8,252 nucleotides of DNA from Akkermansia sp. (GCA_020047775.1 JAIFNK010000258.1:1-8252); one strand, 5' to 3'; positions 1 to 7,391 are shown, counted from the first letter of the stretch. Notes: generated by a model from the sequence alone, not told the origin. Numbers and translations: made by a program.

Positions 1-545
1 ATCGCCAAGAGACTCGGGCCGCTCACTGCGATATTGAGGCGGACAAACCGGTCTTGATAAATCTGAAAGCCGCAACCGAGTAGCGGCAGGGCAATAAATC
101 CAGCGATCGTCAAAATGACTCCAATCTTCCCTCTCCGGTCGGGTGATTCGAAAAAATTCATCCTCACCCTCAATCGCCGGCGAAGAGCCAGCACCGAGCT
201 CGAAACGATCAGAAGGAAAAGCAGCACGAATCTCACGCGTTCGATGAGGTGTTCTTTGTCGCCCGAATACCAATCCATCCCGCCGAAGGGCGAGAAATAG
301 CGGATGACAGCGAAGTAAAGAATCGGCATCAGAACTCCGAACCCCAGGCAGTGGAGCCAGTCCGAACGGCCGAAGAGGCCGGTAAACCTCCCGGATAGCT
401 CCCGGCAAAGCCTTCCATTGCGGAAGCGAAAGATGAATAGAACGGCCGAGGCCACCAGCAACAGCAACCCCAGCGGCAGGATCAACAATTGGGTAATGTA
501 GGCGTGCTCGGATCGGCGGTTCGGTTTCAGCCTCTCTATCGTCAT
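1..545 (-). CDS. Multi-pass membrane protein, C-terminal part of a split TPR/membrane protein (3' end outside window)
   Basis: The frame starts with ATG at 545-543 and stays open for 181 codons to the window edge, so the C-terminus is not seen. Four hydrophobic segments are visible at about residues 17-39, 64-83, 104-121 and 141-160, separated by short charged loops, so it should be an inner-membrane protein. A loop containing SPFGGMDW follows the second helix. The ATG overlaps the stop of the upstream frame (ATGA, 542-545), which suggests translational coupling, and no Shine-Dalgarno sequence precedes it. From memory, the 'RSEHAYITQ' start, the 'SDW...LGFGVLMP' helix and the 'LTPLGGRDW'-like loop resemble the C-terminal membrane domain of large verrucomicrobial hypothetical proteins. 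Here that part is its own reading frame. The function is unknown. The open frame is certain; the family relation is inference. Confidence 0.7.
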   Translation of the reverse strand, partial: MTIERLKPNRRSEHAYITQLLILPLGLLLLVASAVLFIFRFRNGRLCRELSGRFTGLFGRSDWLHCLGFGVLMPILYFAVIRYFSPFGGMDWYSGDKEHLIERVRFVLLFLLIVSSSVLALRRRLRVRMNFFESPDRRGKIGVILTIAGFIALPLLGCGFQIYQDRFVRLNIAVSGPSLLA

Positions 546-1102
546 CGGTGGATATCCGCAATGTAGGGCCACCAGCCGTTGTCGGGATCGATTTTGGAAA
601 CCCTGTCGAGCATTGCCAACGCAGCCTTTCCGGAATGGGTTGGATCGCTTTGACATTCATATTGGAACCTTGGGGCGAAATACAAAGGATCGGATGGATG
701 GAGGTCCTGCAGTTTGTCGAATTGATTCTCGACGAGCATCTGGTAACTAACAGGAAGACCTCTTGCCATGAGTCTTTTCGCCTTGGTAAGCTCCTCGGGC
801 CAATCAACGTATCGACTGAAACCCAGCATGTACTTGGCAATATGGCGCTTGGGCAGCCACCTCGAAGCGCTCAGCCCCAGAAGTCCCATGCCGAACAGGA
901 CCAAGCCCAATCCGACCCACGCCGGTTTCCATTTCGATCGGTCGCTCGTTTCCAGCCGCTTCGAGGACTCCTCCAGTTCGTCATCCATCTCCGGTTTCAG
1001 TTTCGAGCTGATTTCCCGGCGGGCTTGTGCGTTCAGCTCATGATTCCCCGCCAGAGGCTTGGTCGCCAGATCAAGAAATCGTTCGGAAGTGTCGGAGATC
1101 AC
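542..1102 (-). CDS. Single-pass membrane protein with TPR-like C-terminus; N-terminal part of a split protein
   Basis: This frame encodes 186 residues if the GTG at 1102-1100 is the start. The frame is open further upstream to a TTG at 1195, but that extension (FPPSGPAQR...) looks non-coding, whereas the segment right after the GTG (ISDTSERFLDLATKPLAG) looks like a real N-terminus. A charged amphipathic region (about residues 10-55) precedes one transmembrane helix at about 61-80. The rest contains DPLYFAPRFQYE (138-149) and ends in a TPR-like segment, KIDPDNGWWPYIA (170-182). The protein stops five residues later and the next frame begins inside the stop codon. In the verrucomicrobial family I recall, 'DPDNGW' opens a long repeat region, so this product looks truncated. 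No Shine-Dalgarno sequence is visible. Function unknown. The methionine at residue 39 (ATG at 988) is an alternative start. Confidence 0.6.
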   Translation of the reverse strand: MISDTSERFLDLATKPLAGNHELNAQARREISSKLKPEMDDELEESSKRLETSDRSKWKPAWVGLGLVLFGMGLLGLSASRWLPKRHIAKYMLGFSRYVDWPEELTKAKRLMARGLPVSYQMLVENQFDKLQDLHPSDPLYFAPRFQYECQSDPTHSGKAALAMLDRVSKIDPDNGWWPYIADIHR

Positions 1103-1385
1103 GTTTTTCTGGCAGAAAATCCAGATTGTTAGGAATTTGCCTTTGGCGGGAGGTTCCTGAAACAGCCGTTGGGCCGGACCGGAGGGCGGGAACAAAAGAG
1201 GGGCGGCGAGAAAGAGGGAGTTTGGCTGAAGCTGAACTGCCGAAAACTGAAACGCTGAAAGAAAGATTGCTCAACAGAACGCCGGGATTTGGCCGAATCG
1301 CGACATATCACGGCGGTTTTCATTCGTGGCGAGCGTAGCTCTCCGGACCGTATTGCCAAGATTTCATTTGGTGGCTGTCGGGCAC

Positions 1386-1416
1386 CTTCAGACAGGGTTG
1401 GAACCTGGCTCGGAAG
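1386..1416. repeat. Imperfect hairpin in the divergent intergenic region
   Basis: CTTC-A-GA-CAGGGTT pairs with AACCTG-GC-TC-G-GAAG around a GG centre, with one bulged G and a small internal mismatch. There is no T-tract on either side, so a terminator is unlikely. It could be an operator, or structure in a 5' leader of the peroxidase transcript. Function is unproven. Confidence 0.4.
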
Positions 1417-1464
1417 AGGCGGGGCCATGTTGAAAAGAGGGCCTGGCGGCCGGATCGTCAGGGG

Positions 1465-1524
1465 ATTGTAAAGCTGCGGGCAAATCACCCGGGTTTGTCG
1501 GGGAGATTGTAAAGAATTGTAAAG
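1465..1524 (+). promoter_or_regulatory. Three direct ATTGTAAAG repeats, candidate operator of the peroxidase gene
   Basis: The 9-mer ATTGTAAAG occurs exactly at 1465-1473, 1506-1514 and 1516-1524. Start-to-start distances are 41 and 10 bases, close to four turns and one turn of the DNA helix, so all three would face the same side. The last copy ends 76 bases before the peroxidase ATG. Tandem sites about 10-11 bases apart are typical for OmpR/PhoB-family regulators, and one such regulator is encoded at 4505-5191. That it binds here is only a guess. Confidence 0.4.
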
Positions 1525-1600
1525 CAGAGGTTAAGTTTCTTGGCCTTGGCGGGCGAATGGAGGATTTCATTCCGGCAGCGGAAGTCCGCACCCCGACGTT

Positions 1601-2956
1601 ATGAAAACCCTATCCAGTCTGCCCCTTGTTCTTCATCTTGTTTCAGGAACCTGCCTGACCGCGCAGGACGGAATCCTTGATCTAACAAATCTTAACAACT
1701 ACGCCAATCAAGGTCAACCGGCCTACATCACGCGCAACAACACTCCGGGAAACAATCCCATCACGGATCCGGGCGCCACCCTGGGCCGCGTGCTGTTTCA
1801 TGACCGGCGGGTGTCACGGGACAACTCCGTGAGTTGTTCGTCATGTCACGTCCAGGCCCACGCGTTCGGCGATTTGCCCACTGCCAGCACCGGAGTCGCC
1901 GGGACCACCGGCCGCCATTCCATGCGGCTGATCAACGGCCGCTTCGCCGCCGAGGCCCGCTTCTTCTGGGATGAGCGCGCCACCAGCCTGGAAAACCAGA
2001 CGACCCAGCCGATCCGCGACCATGCGGAAATGGGTTTCAGCGGTGCGAGCGGCGATCCCTCGTTCACGGACCTTGTCACCAAACTGACAGCGATTCCGGA
2101 ATACCGGGTGATGTTCGCCATGACCTTCGGGGATGCGGCCATCACCGAGGCACGGATCCAGCGGTCGCTCGCCCAGTTCGTGCGCAGCATCCAGTCGTTT
2201 GATTCCAAATACGACGCCGGGCGTGCCGTGGCGAATGACAACCAGAATTTTCCTAACTTCACCGCGCAGGAAAACGCCGGAAAACAGCTGTTTCTCGTGG
2301 CGCCCCCCCAGGGCGGGGCCGGATGTGCGGCGTGTCATGCTCCGCCGGAGTTCGACATCGATCCCAATTCGAGGAACAACGGCGTGACCGCCAGCATCGG
2401 TGGCGGCACGGATCTAACGAACACCCGGTCTCCCTCGTTGCGGGATCTCGTCGGCCCCGGTGGTCAGTCGAACGGCGGCTTCATGCACAACGGCGGCTTC
2501 GCCACCATCGCCGATGTGATCAACCACTACAACAGCATCCCCGGCGATAATGCCAATCTGGATCCGCGCCTGCGCCGCCCTGGCGGAGCCGTGCAGAATC
2601 TCAATCTCAGCCAGACGCAAAAGGACAACCTCGCCGCCTTCCTCCGCACGCTGTCGGGCACCCAGGTTTACACGGACGAAAAATGGTCGGACCCCTTCAA
2701 CGCGACGAACGTCCTCGAACTCATCATCCTGCCAGCGGACGCCGCCACCATCGTCCGCAATCCGGACGGCAGCATGATAGTCCGCTGTCAGGCGGCACCG
2801 AATCTTTTCTATCAGCTTGAGGCGTCCACCGACCTCTCGACGTGGACTCTCCAGGGCACCCTCACGTCGGATGCCGCGGGCCTGATGGAGCAGCCCGTCA
2901 CCGTCGCCCCGCCGGCGATGTTCTATCGCTTCACCTACACCCCGCCGGCACCCTGA
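1601..2956 (+). CDS. Exported di-haem cytochrome c peroxidase / MauG-family protein with C-terminal beta module
   Basis: This 451-residue protein starts with a signal peptide (about residues 1-21, cleavage near CLTA-QDG), so it should act outside the cytoplasm. Two c-type haem sites are visible, CSSCH at 79-83 and CAACH at 242-246, and between them runs the family pattern LGRVLFHDRRVSRD...FFWDERATSLENQ. The motif GGFMHNGGFATIADVINHYN (about 292-311) corresponds to the family's usual 'MHDGRF-T..EVV.HY'. These features fit bacterial di-haem cytochrome c peroxidases and MauG relatives, which reduce H2O2 or oxidise protein or small-molecule substrates. The actual substrate cannot be read from the sequence. 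Residues about 370-451 lie beyond the peroxidase fold and contain FYQLEASTDLSTW and FYRF, a beta-rich module frequent in secreted verrucomicrobial proteins. The ATG has no Shine-Dalgarno sequence but sits directly before the signal peptide. Confidence 0.9.
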   Translation: MKTLSSLPLVLHLVSGTCLTAQDGILDLTNLNNYANQGQPAYITRNNTPGNNPITDPGATLGRVLFHDRRVSRDNSVSCSSCHVQAHAFGDLPTASTGVAGTTGRHSMRLINGRFAAEARFFWDERATSLENQTTQPIRDHAEMGFSGASGDPSFTDLVTKLTAIPEYRVMFAMTFGDAAITEARIQRSLAQFVRSIQSFDSKYDAGRAVANDNQNFPNFTAQENAGKQLFLVAPPQGGAGCAACHAPPEFDIDPNSRNNGVTASIGGGTDLTNTRSPSLRDLVGPGGQSNGGFMHNGGFATIADVINHYNSIPGDNANLDPRLRRPGGAVQNLNLSQTQKDNLAAFLRTLSGTQVYTDEKWSDPFNATNVLELIILPADAATIVRNPDGSMIVRCQAAPNLFYQLEASTDLSTWTLQGTLTSDAAGLMEQPVTVAPPAMFYRFTYTPPAP

Positions 2957-3063
2957 GAGTCTGTCGGGAAAACAGGATTCGTTGGATTGGTCCGATTCGT
3001 GGTGCTTCTATCCATCAAGCCACAGGGAAAAGTTCCAAATCAAAGGGGCCGACTGAGAACGCT

Positions 3064-3222
3064 GTCGGGAAATGGCGGACCGGTCTCCGAACCGGTCCTG
3101 CGAATGAATGGCGAATGAATCCGCCCATGAAAGGCTCGGTAATCCGCCCATGGTCGGTCATTCACTACCCATTCGCGCGGACCGCCCGGAGGTCGGTCCC
3201 TGCCTTCGGGGACTTTCCTGAC
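3064..3222. repeat. Long imperfect inverted repeat (about 160 bases) between convergent genes, REP/MITE-like
   Basis: The left arm (3064-3129) matches the reverse complement of the right arm (3149-3222). Shared blocks in order are GTC(A/G)GGAAA, GGACCG, CTCCG, GGTCC, GCGAATG, GAATGA and CCG(A/C)CCATG. By hand, about 40 of 50 aligned positions agree between GGACCG and CCATG, and nearly all mismatches are transitions. Each arm also folds on itself: in the left arm GGACCGGT (3077-3084) pairs with ACCGGTCC (3091-3098), and in the right arm GGACCG (3178-3183) pairs with CGGTCC (3194-3199). The AATCCGCCCATG word occurs twice directly (3118-3129, 3141-3152). No coding frame is inside. The position between a rightward and a leftward gene suggests a mobile intergenic repeat that may also end transcription. 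Confidence 0.7.
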
Positions 3223-3249
3223 TGCCTCTGAAGTCAGCACTCCATTTTT
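3218..3249 (+). terminator. Weak candidate terminator of the peroxidase transcript
   Basis: CTGACT (3218-3223) and AGTCAG (3232-3237) form a perfect 6-base stem with an 8-base loop, and five Ts follow at 3245-3249. The Ts begin 7 bases after the stem and the distance from the peroxidase stop is over 260 bases, so this is a weak call. The larger palindrome just upstream could serve instead. Confidence 0.25.
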
Positions 3250-3290
3250 CGGACCGCTTCCAAGCCGACGCCGGCCGGCGGGGATCTCGC

Positions 3291-4504
3291 TTAACCCAAC
3301 TCGCGCGGGACGGTGATGAGGAACTTGGTCTCACTGCCGGGCACCGAGGTGACGCTGATGGTGCCGCCATGCGCTTCGATGGCCCGCTTGACGATGGACA
3401 GGCCGAGGCCGGTGCCTTTGATTTCCTGCTGGGAGTGGTGCTTCTCGACGCGGAAGAAGCGGCGGAAAATGTGGGGGAGGTCGGCGCTGGGGATGCCGAC
3501 GCCGTTGTCGGTGACCCAGATGCGGACGCTGTCGCCGGCGCGCTCGCAGCCGACGCCGACCTTGAGGCCGGTGTAGGGGTTTTGTTTGAGGGCGTTTTCC
3601 ACCAGGTTGAAGAGCACCTGGGTCCAGTAGAAGCGGTCGCCCTGGAGCACGAGGGCCGGATCCGGCATGATCACGCTCACCTCGGCCTGTTGGTTGCGGA
3701 TGACGGATTCGAGGCGTTCGAGGATGTCCTTGATGCAGGAGCGGAATTTGAAGGGCTCCACCTTGAGCGCGTTTGCCTCGCCGGATTCGAGCCGGGAAAT
3801 GACGAGCATGTCCTCGACGATGCGGGAGATGCGGTCGGCGTGCTTGCGCATGATGGTTAGAAACCGGCGGGCCATTTCCGGCTCCTCGATCATGTCGTCG
3901 TCCAACAGGTTTTCCAGATAGCCGTTGATGATGGCCAGCGGGGTGCGGAGCTCGTGGGAGGCGTTGGCAACGAAGTCCTTGCGGACTTGTTCGATTTGGT
4001 GTTGGGCGGTCACGTCGCGGATGATGACACGGGTGGTGGGATCCTGTCCGTCGGAGGGGTTGGAGAGTTGGGCGGCGTCGATGATCCAGGCGTTGACGCC
4101 GCGGTTTTCGAGGTCGCCGCGGGGGGACGTCTGTTGGGGAAGGACCACGCGGGACTGTACCGGTTCGCCGGTGGCGAGGCAGCGGAGCAGGGCGTCGGCC
4201 AGGCGTGGGTCGAGGAAGGCCTCGCGCACGGGCCGGTTGACGAGTTCGCGGGCACCGAAGAGCGAGCGGGCGGCTTCGTTGGCGAAACGGATGTTCGCGT
4301 CGGAGTCCACCAGCAGGAAGGCGTCGCCGAGGGCGTCGAGCAGGAGGTTCCGCTCTTCGCGGGCATTTTTAAGATCGAGTTCAAGACGGAGTTTCCAAGC
4401 GTTGACTTCAGCTTCGGATTGTTTGCGGGTGCCGCGGTTGCGATGGACGAGGACGGCAAGTGCGGCGAGTGCCGCGAGTGCGGCGAAGATCGAGATTTCC
4501 GTGG

Positions 4505-4508
<4 letters not shown>
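3291..4508 (-). CDS. PhoR-like sensor histidine kinase (one membrane helix, PAS, HisKA, HATPase)
   Basis: This 405-residue histidine kinase is the likely partner of the response regulator just upstream, whose stop it overlaps by 4 bases (ATGA). One N-terminal membrane helix (about residues 5-21) is followed directly by a charged linker (25-55), a PAS domain (about 55-165, beginning GDAFLLVDSDANIRFANEAA), and the dimerisation/phosphoacceptor helix with His185 in ASHELRTP. The ATP-binding domain has the N box NLVENALK (301-308), the G1 box DNGVGIP (334-340), the F box IFRRFFRV (347-354) and the G2 box GTGLGL (365-370). All catalytic motifs are intact. There is no second helix and no periplasmic domain, so the signal is probably sensed in or at the membrane, as in PhoR-type kinases. 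No pst or phoU gene is in the window, so a phosphate role is unproven. Confidence 0.92.
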
Positions 4509-5191
<683 letters not shown>

Positions 5192-5239
5192 TTCGTAAGC
5201 AAGCTAGCGGGCTGCGGGTTGGCAGACGAAATCCTCGCG

Positions 5240-5257
5240 TGTGACGATTTGGTCACA
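5240..5257. promoter_or_regulatory. Dyad TGTGAC-N6-GTCACA upstream of the response regulator
   Basis: Perfect 6-base arms (5240-5245 and 5252-5257) flank a 6-base spacer. The site overlaps the stop codon of the beta-helix gene and lies 49-66 bases upstream of the regulator start. It could be an operator for the regulator-kinase pair or a small RNA hairpin. There is no T-tract downstream on the minus strand. The spacing between TGTGA and TCACA is 8, not the 6 of a CRP site. Confidence 0.3.
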
Positions 5258-6158
5258 ATAGGTCTTTGCCAATGTAGGAGCCGGCCTGGGTCGTGCGGGC
5301 GATGCCGATTTTCACTCCGGCTTCGATGGAAGTGTTCACTCCGGTGCGGACGCCATCGCCAAGAAGGGCACCCAGCTTGAGTCTGCCGGTGTTCACGGGT
5401 TTTCCCTGGATCATGGACACGTGATGGCGCCCGTCGTGACGGTGGTTTTCCGTGCATGTGCCGGCTCCGAGGGTGACATGGGTGCCGATGATGGAGTCAC
5501 CGACGTAGCATTGCCGGGAGATGTAGGTGTTGTTGTAAACGACGGAGTTTTTGACCTCGGCACCGTTGCCCACGTAGCAGTTGGCACCGATGCTGGTGGC
5601 TCCGCGGATGTAGGCGTTGGGTCCGATTTGGCTGTTGGGTCCGATGACGACCGGTCCCTCGATGACGGTGCCGGGGAGGATGCGGGAGCCCGCCCCGAGG
5701 CGAATGCAGCCGGACAGGCTGGCTAACGGGCTTACCTCGCCGAGCAGCGAGGTTTCGTCCATCAGGGCGAGGGCCTCCTCATTCATGCGGAGAAGGTCCC
5801 ATGGGTAGAGAACGGCAAAACAATTCGCATCGGTGACAATTCTGTCCAGGCAGTTTTCCGGACGTTCCGCGCCTTTCCACGCCAGGATGTTGCCACCACT
5901 ATCGATGAGTCGTGCGCTGAGCTGGTTGCTGCCCAAAATCAACAATGCATTGATGTCGAGCCAATTATCAATAGGGATTCGGAGGGTGTGTTCGCCGGCC
6001 TCCTCGGGCTGCACGATTTGCAAGCCCCCTTGGCGGAGATCTGCCGTGAGCAAATCCTTCATTGGAATATTCGCAATCAGGCAACTGCCGAGATCACGGT
6101 TGGAAGTGATGGGAGCGCAGAGTTCCGGATTTCGCGGTGGTAACAAGGTCGCTTGCAT
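5253..6158 (-). CDS. Left-handed beta-helix protein related to GlmU-type sugar nucleotidyltransferases
   Basis: This 301-residue protein has a C-terminal left-handed beta-helix made of hexapeptide repeats (about residues 140-300, e.g. IGPNSQIGPNAYIRGATSIG). Segments GNGAEVKNSVV (198-207), YVGDSIIGTHVTLGAGT (218-234) and KLGALLGDGVRTGVNTSI (261-278) match the acetyltransferase half of GlmU and archaeal GlmU-like enzymes. The N-terminal 135 residues are too short for a full nucleotidyltransferase domain and lack a GXGTRM-type glycine loop, but YPWDLLRMNEEA (118-129) resembles the linker of GlmU-like proteins whose N-terminal domain is of the diverged 'sugar nucleotidyltransferase-like' type. 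It probably acts on a sugar phosphate or nucleotide sugar as an acyltransferase, or has lost catalysis. The ATG at 6158 gives the longest frame. ATG at 6062 (residue 33) is an alternative; neither has a Shine-Dalgarno sequence. Confidence 0.8.
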   Translation of the reverse strand: MQATLLPPRNPELCAPITSNRDLGSCLIANIPMKDLLTADLRQGGLQIVQPEEAGEHTLRIPIDNWLDINALLILGSNQLSARLIDSGGNILAWKGAERPENCLDRIVTDANCFAVLYPWDLLRMNEEALALMDETSLLGEVSPLASLSGCIRLGAGSRILPGTVIEGPVVIGPNSQIGPNAYIRGATSIGANCYVGNGAEVKNSVVYNNTYISRQCYVGDSIIGTHVTLGAGTCTENHRHDGRHHVSMIQGKPVNTGRLKLGALLGDGVRTGVNTSIEAGVKIGIARTTQAGSYIGKDLL

Positions 6159-6244
6159 GGGTTAGCGACAGTCCATCACGAACCAAGTGGATATTCTACG
6201 AAAATTTCCTAAATTCTGCGGGTGTGATCATTCCAGATCGCTGT

Positions 6245-6260
6245 CCGCCGGTCTTGGCGG
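6245..6260 (-). terminator. Small hairpin after the AhbAB-like gene
   Basis: CCGCC (6245-6249) and GGCGG (6256-6260) form a 5-base GC stem with a 6-base loop, 24 bases after the stop of the leftward gene at 6285. On the minus strand no T-tract follows, so intrinsic termination is doubtful. The rest of the 126-base gap (6159-6284) is somewhat AT-rich and probably holds the promoter of the beta-helix gene, but I see no clear consensus boxes. Confidence 0.2.
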
Positions 6261-6284
6261 TTTCGAGGCTCTGCCATTCGAAAA

Positions 6285-7391
6285 TCAGCCGGCGTGTTGC
6301 GCATGCCATTCATGGTAAACCTTCGGGGAAATTTCCGAGGGTTTGATTTCCGAGCGTCCGCCCCAGAAAACATTGGTGTAGGAAACCGGGATGCCGACGG
6401 CGGCGAGATGGCGGTCGATGGCGGCCTTGTGCTCGAGGACGCGGGCTTTCTCGGTGCCGTGCATGACGCCCATGATGTTCACGTTCCCGAACTGCGGTCC
6501 GCCTTCCCGCCAATACGCGTGGGTCATGCAGAAATGCCGGCCGACCTCGCCGCCCGCCTCCATTTCGCGGCCTTTCGGCACCGCCCAGTGGAACAGGCCG
6601 TTGAAGCGGGTGACGCGCTCGCCGGTGGCGGACGGCTTGACGTGCTCGAGGAAGGTGGAAAAGCGGCCGATGACTTTTTTCGCGTTGAGCGTTTCCGCGA
6701 CTTCGCAGAAGCGGTCGAGGCTGACACCGGCGGCTTCCGCGCGCTTGACCCACGGGTTTTCGCAGATTTCGTCCACGGTGAGTTCTTCCTTCAAGGCGAG
6801 CAGGACGTCCCACTCCTCGTCGTCCAGATCGACGGCGGTGGTGGTCATCATGACGGCGGGTTCGTCCGCCTTGTCGCCCGGTTCGAGGACTTTCCGGCGG
6901 GTGTGACCGACGCCGAGGGCGAAGACGCCGTTGGCCGACATGAGAAGATATTCGGTGGCACCGGTGAGGCGAAGCAGGGCGGTGGCGTGGAAATCCAGCG
7001 ATTCGCCCACCGGCACCTTGAGCGTGGTCCACAGCCGGTAGCCGGAACCGGAAACCTCCGTGTCCGTCGAGCGGATCACCACGTGCCCGGAAAACGGGTC
7101 CTGCTTCGACATGAAATCAAACGCCGCATTGAGTTTTTCCTCCGGCACTTTCCACGCGACGAGCGCACCGTGGGCGAGCTTGGTGGAGAGCAGCGTCTGG
7201 CGGACCCGGCGGACCACTCCGGCCTCGACCATTGCCCGGATCCGCTCCAGCACCGTTTCCAGCGGCAACCCGGATTTCTCGGCGATCAACTGGAAGGGAT
7301 AACGCTGGAATCCGGCGATGAGGTCCTCGGAAACCGCCAGGATGGCCGCGTTGGTGGGATCGGAGTGTTCGACAGGGATGGTGGAATTCAT
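6285..7391 (-). CDS. AhbA/AhbB-like (siroheme decarboxylase / Lrp-AsnC family) two-domain protein
   Basis: This 368-residue protein appears to contain two related halves. The first (about residues 12-155) starts with a winged-helix-like segment (FQLIAEKSGLPLETVLERI, GVVRRVRQTLLSTKLAHGA) followed by ALVAWKVPEEKLN, the signature order of siroheme decarboxylase subunits AhbA/AhbB and their NirDLGH relatives. The second (about 190-365) repeats this plan: helices at 198-245, KKVIGRFSTFLEH, LFHWAVPKGREMEAGGEVGRHF, then THAYWREGGPQFGNVNIMGVMHG and a C-terminal NVFWGGRSEIKPSEISP. In AhbA/B the matching parts read 'SHCYxR...YNLFxMIHG' and 'REYKKTS', so the resemblance is clear but diverged. Known relatives remove carboxyl groups from siroheme in alternative haem or haem d1 synthesis. 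No other gene of that route is in the window, so decarboxylase activity is uncertain, and a regulatory role is possible. ATG start without a Shine-Dalgarno sequence. Confidence 0.72.
   Translation of the reverse strand: MNSTIPVEHSDPTNAAILAVSEDLIAGFQRYPFQLIAEKSGLPLETVLERIRAMVEAGVVRRVRQTLLSTKLAHGALVAWKVPEEKLNAAFDFMSKQDPFSGHVVIRSTDTEVSGSGYRLWTTLKVPVGESLDFHATALLRLTGATEYLLMSANGVFALGVGHTRRKVLEPGDKADEPAVMMTTTAVDLDDEEWDVLLALKEELTVDEICENPWVKRAEAAGVSLDRFCEVAETLNAKKVIGRFSTFLEHVKPSATGERVTRFNGLFHWAVPKGREMEAGGEVGRHFCMTHAYWREGGPQFGNVNIMGVMHGTEKARVLEHKAAIDRHLAAVGIPVSYTNVFWGGRSEIKPSEISPKVYHEWHAQHAG

Larger units (their letters stand above)
1103..1600. other. Divergent intergenic region, about 500 bases, no convincing gene
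   Basis: The region lies between the leftward membrane-protein pair and the rightward peroxidase gene, so it should hold both promoters. Short open frames cross it, but their translations are low-complexity (serine-, phenylalanine- and proline-rich) and resemble no family I know. It contains four CTGAA words (1226, 1232, 1247, 1255), an imperfect hairpin at 1386-1416 and three ATTGTAAAG repeats at 1465-1524. I could not pick out a clear -35/-10 promoter in either direction. Confidence 0.6.

Noticed and set aside
548..1132. 194-codon plus-strand open frame
   Set aside because: It is antisense to the membrane-protein frame at 542-1102. It has no recognisable domain, while the minus strand shows a membrane helix and a TPR-like segment and is coupled to the next frame.
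1129..1488. 119-codon minus-strand open frame in the divergent intergenic region
   Set aside because: Its translation is low-complexity (serine-, phenylalanine- and proline-rich) and runs through the hairpin, so it is most likely non-coding.
1506..1524. Possible Pho box upstream of the peroxidase
   Set aside because: The repeat period is 10 and the word is ATTGTAAAG; a classical Pho box has CTGTCAT-like units with a period of 11. I keep it as an unassigned repeat.
1616..1663. Lipoprotein signal in the peroxidase N-terminus
   Set aside because: The cysteine in VSGTC is preceded by Thr at -1 where Gly, Ala or Ser is expected; a normal signal peptide cut near CLTA-QDG fits better.
3100..3152. 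CRISPR-like or tandem-repeat array
   Set aside because: GCGAATGAAT and AATCCGCCCATG each occur only twice with short spacing, and both are explained by the arms of the inverted repeat.
5240..5257. CRP-type binding site
   Set aside because: The half-sites TGTGA and TCACA are separated by 8 bases instead of 6.
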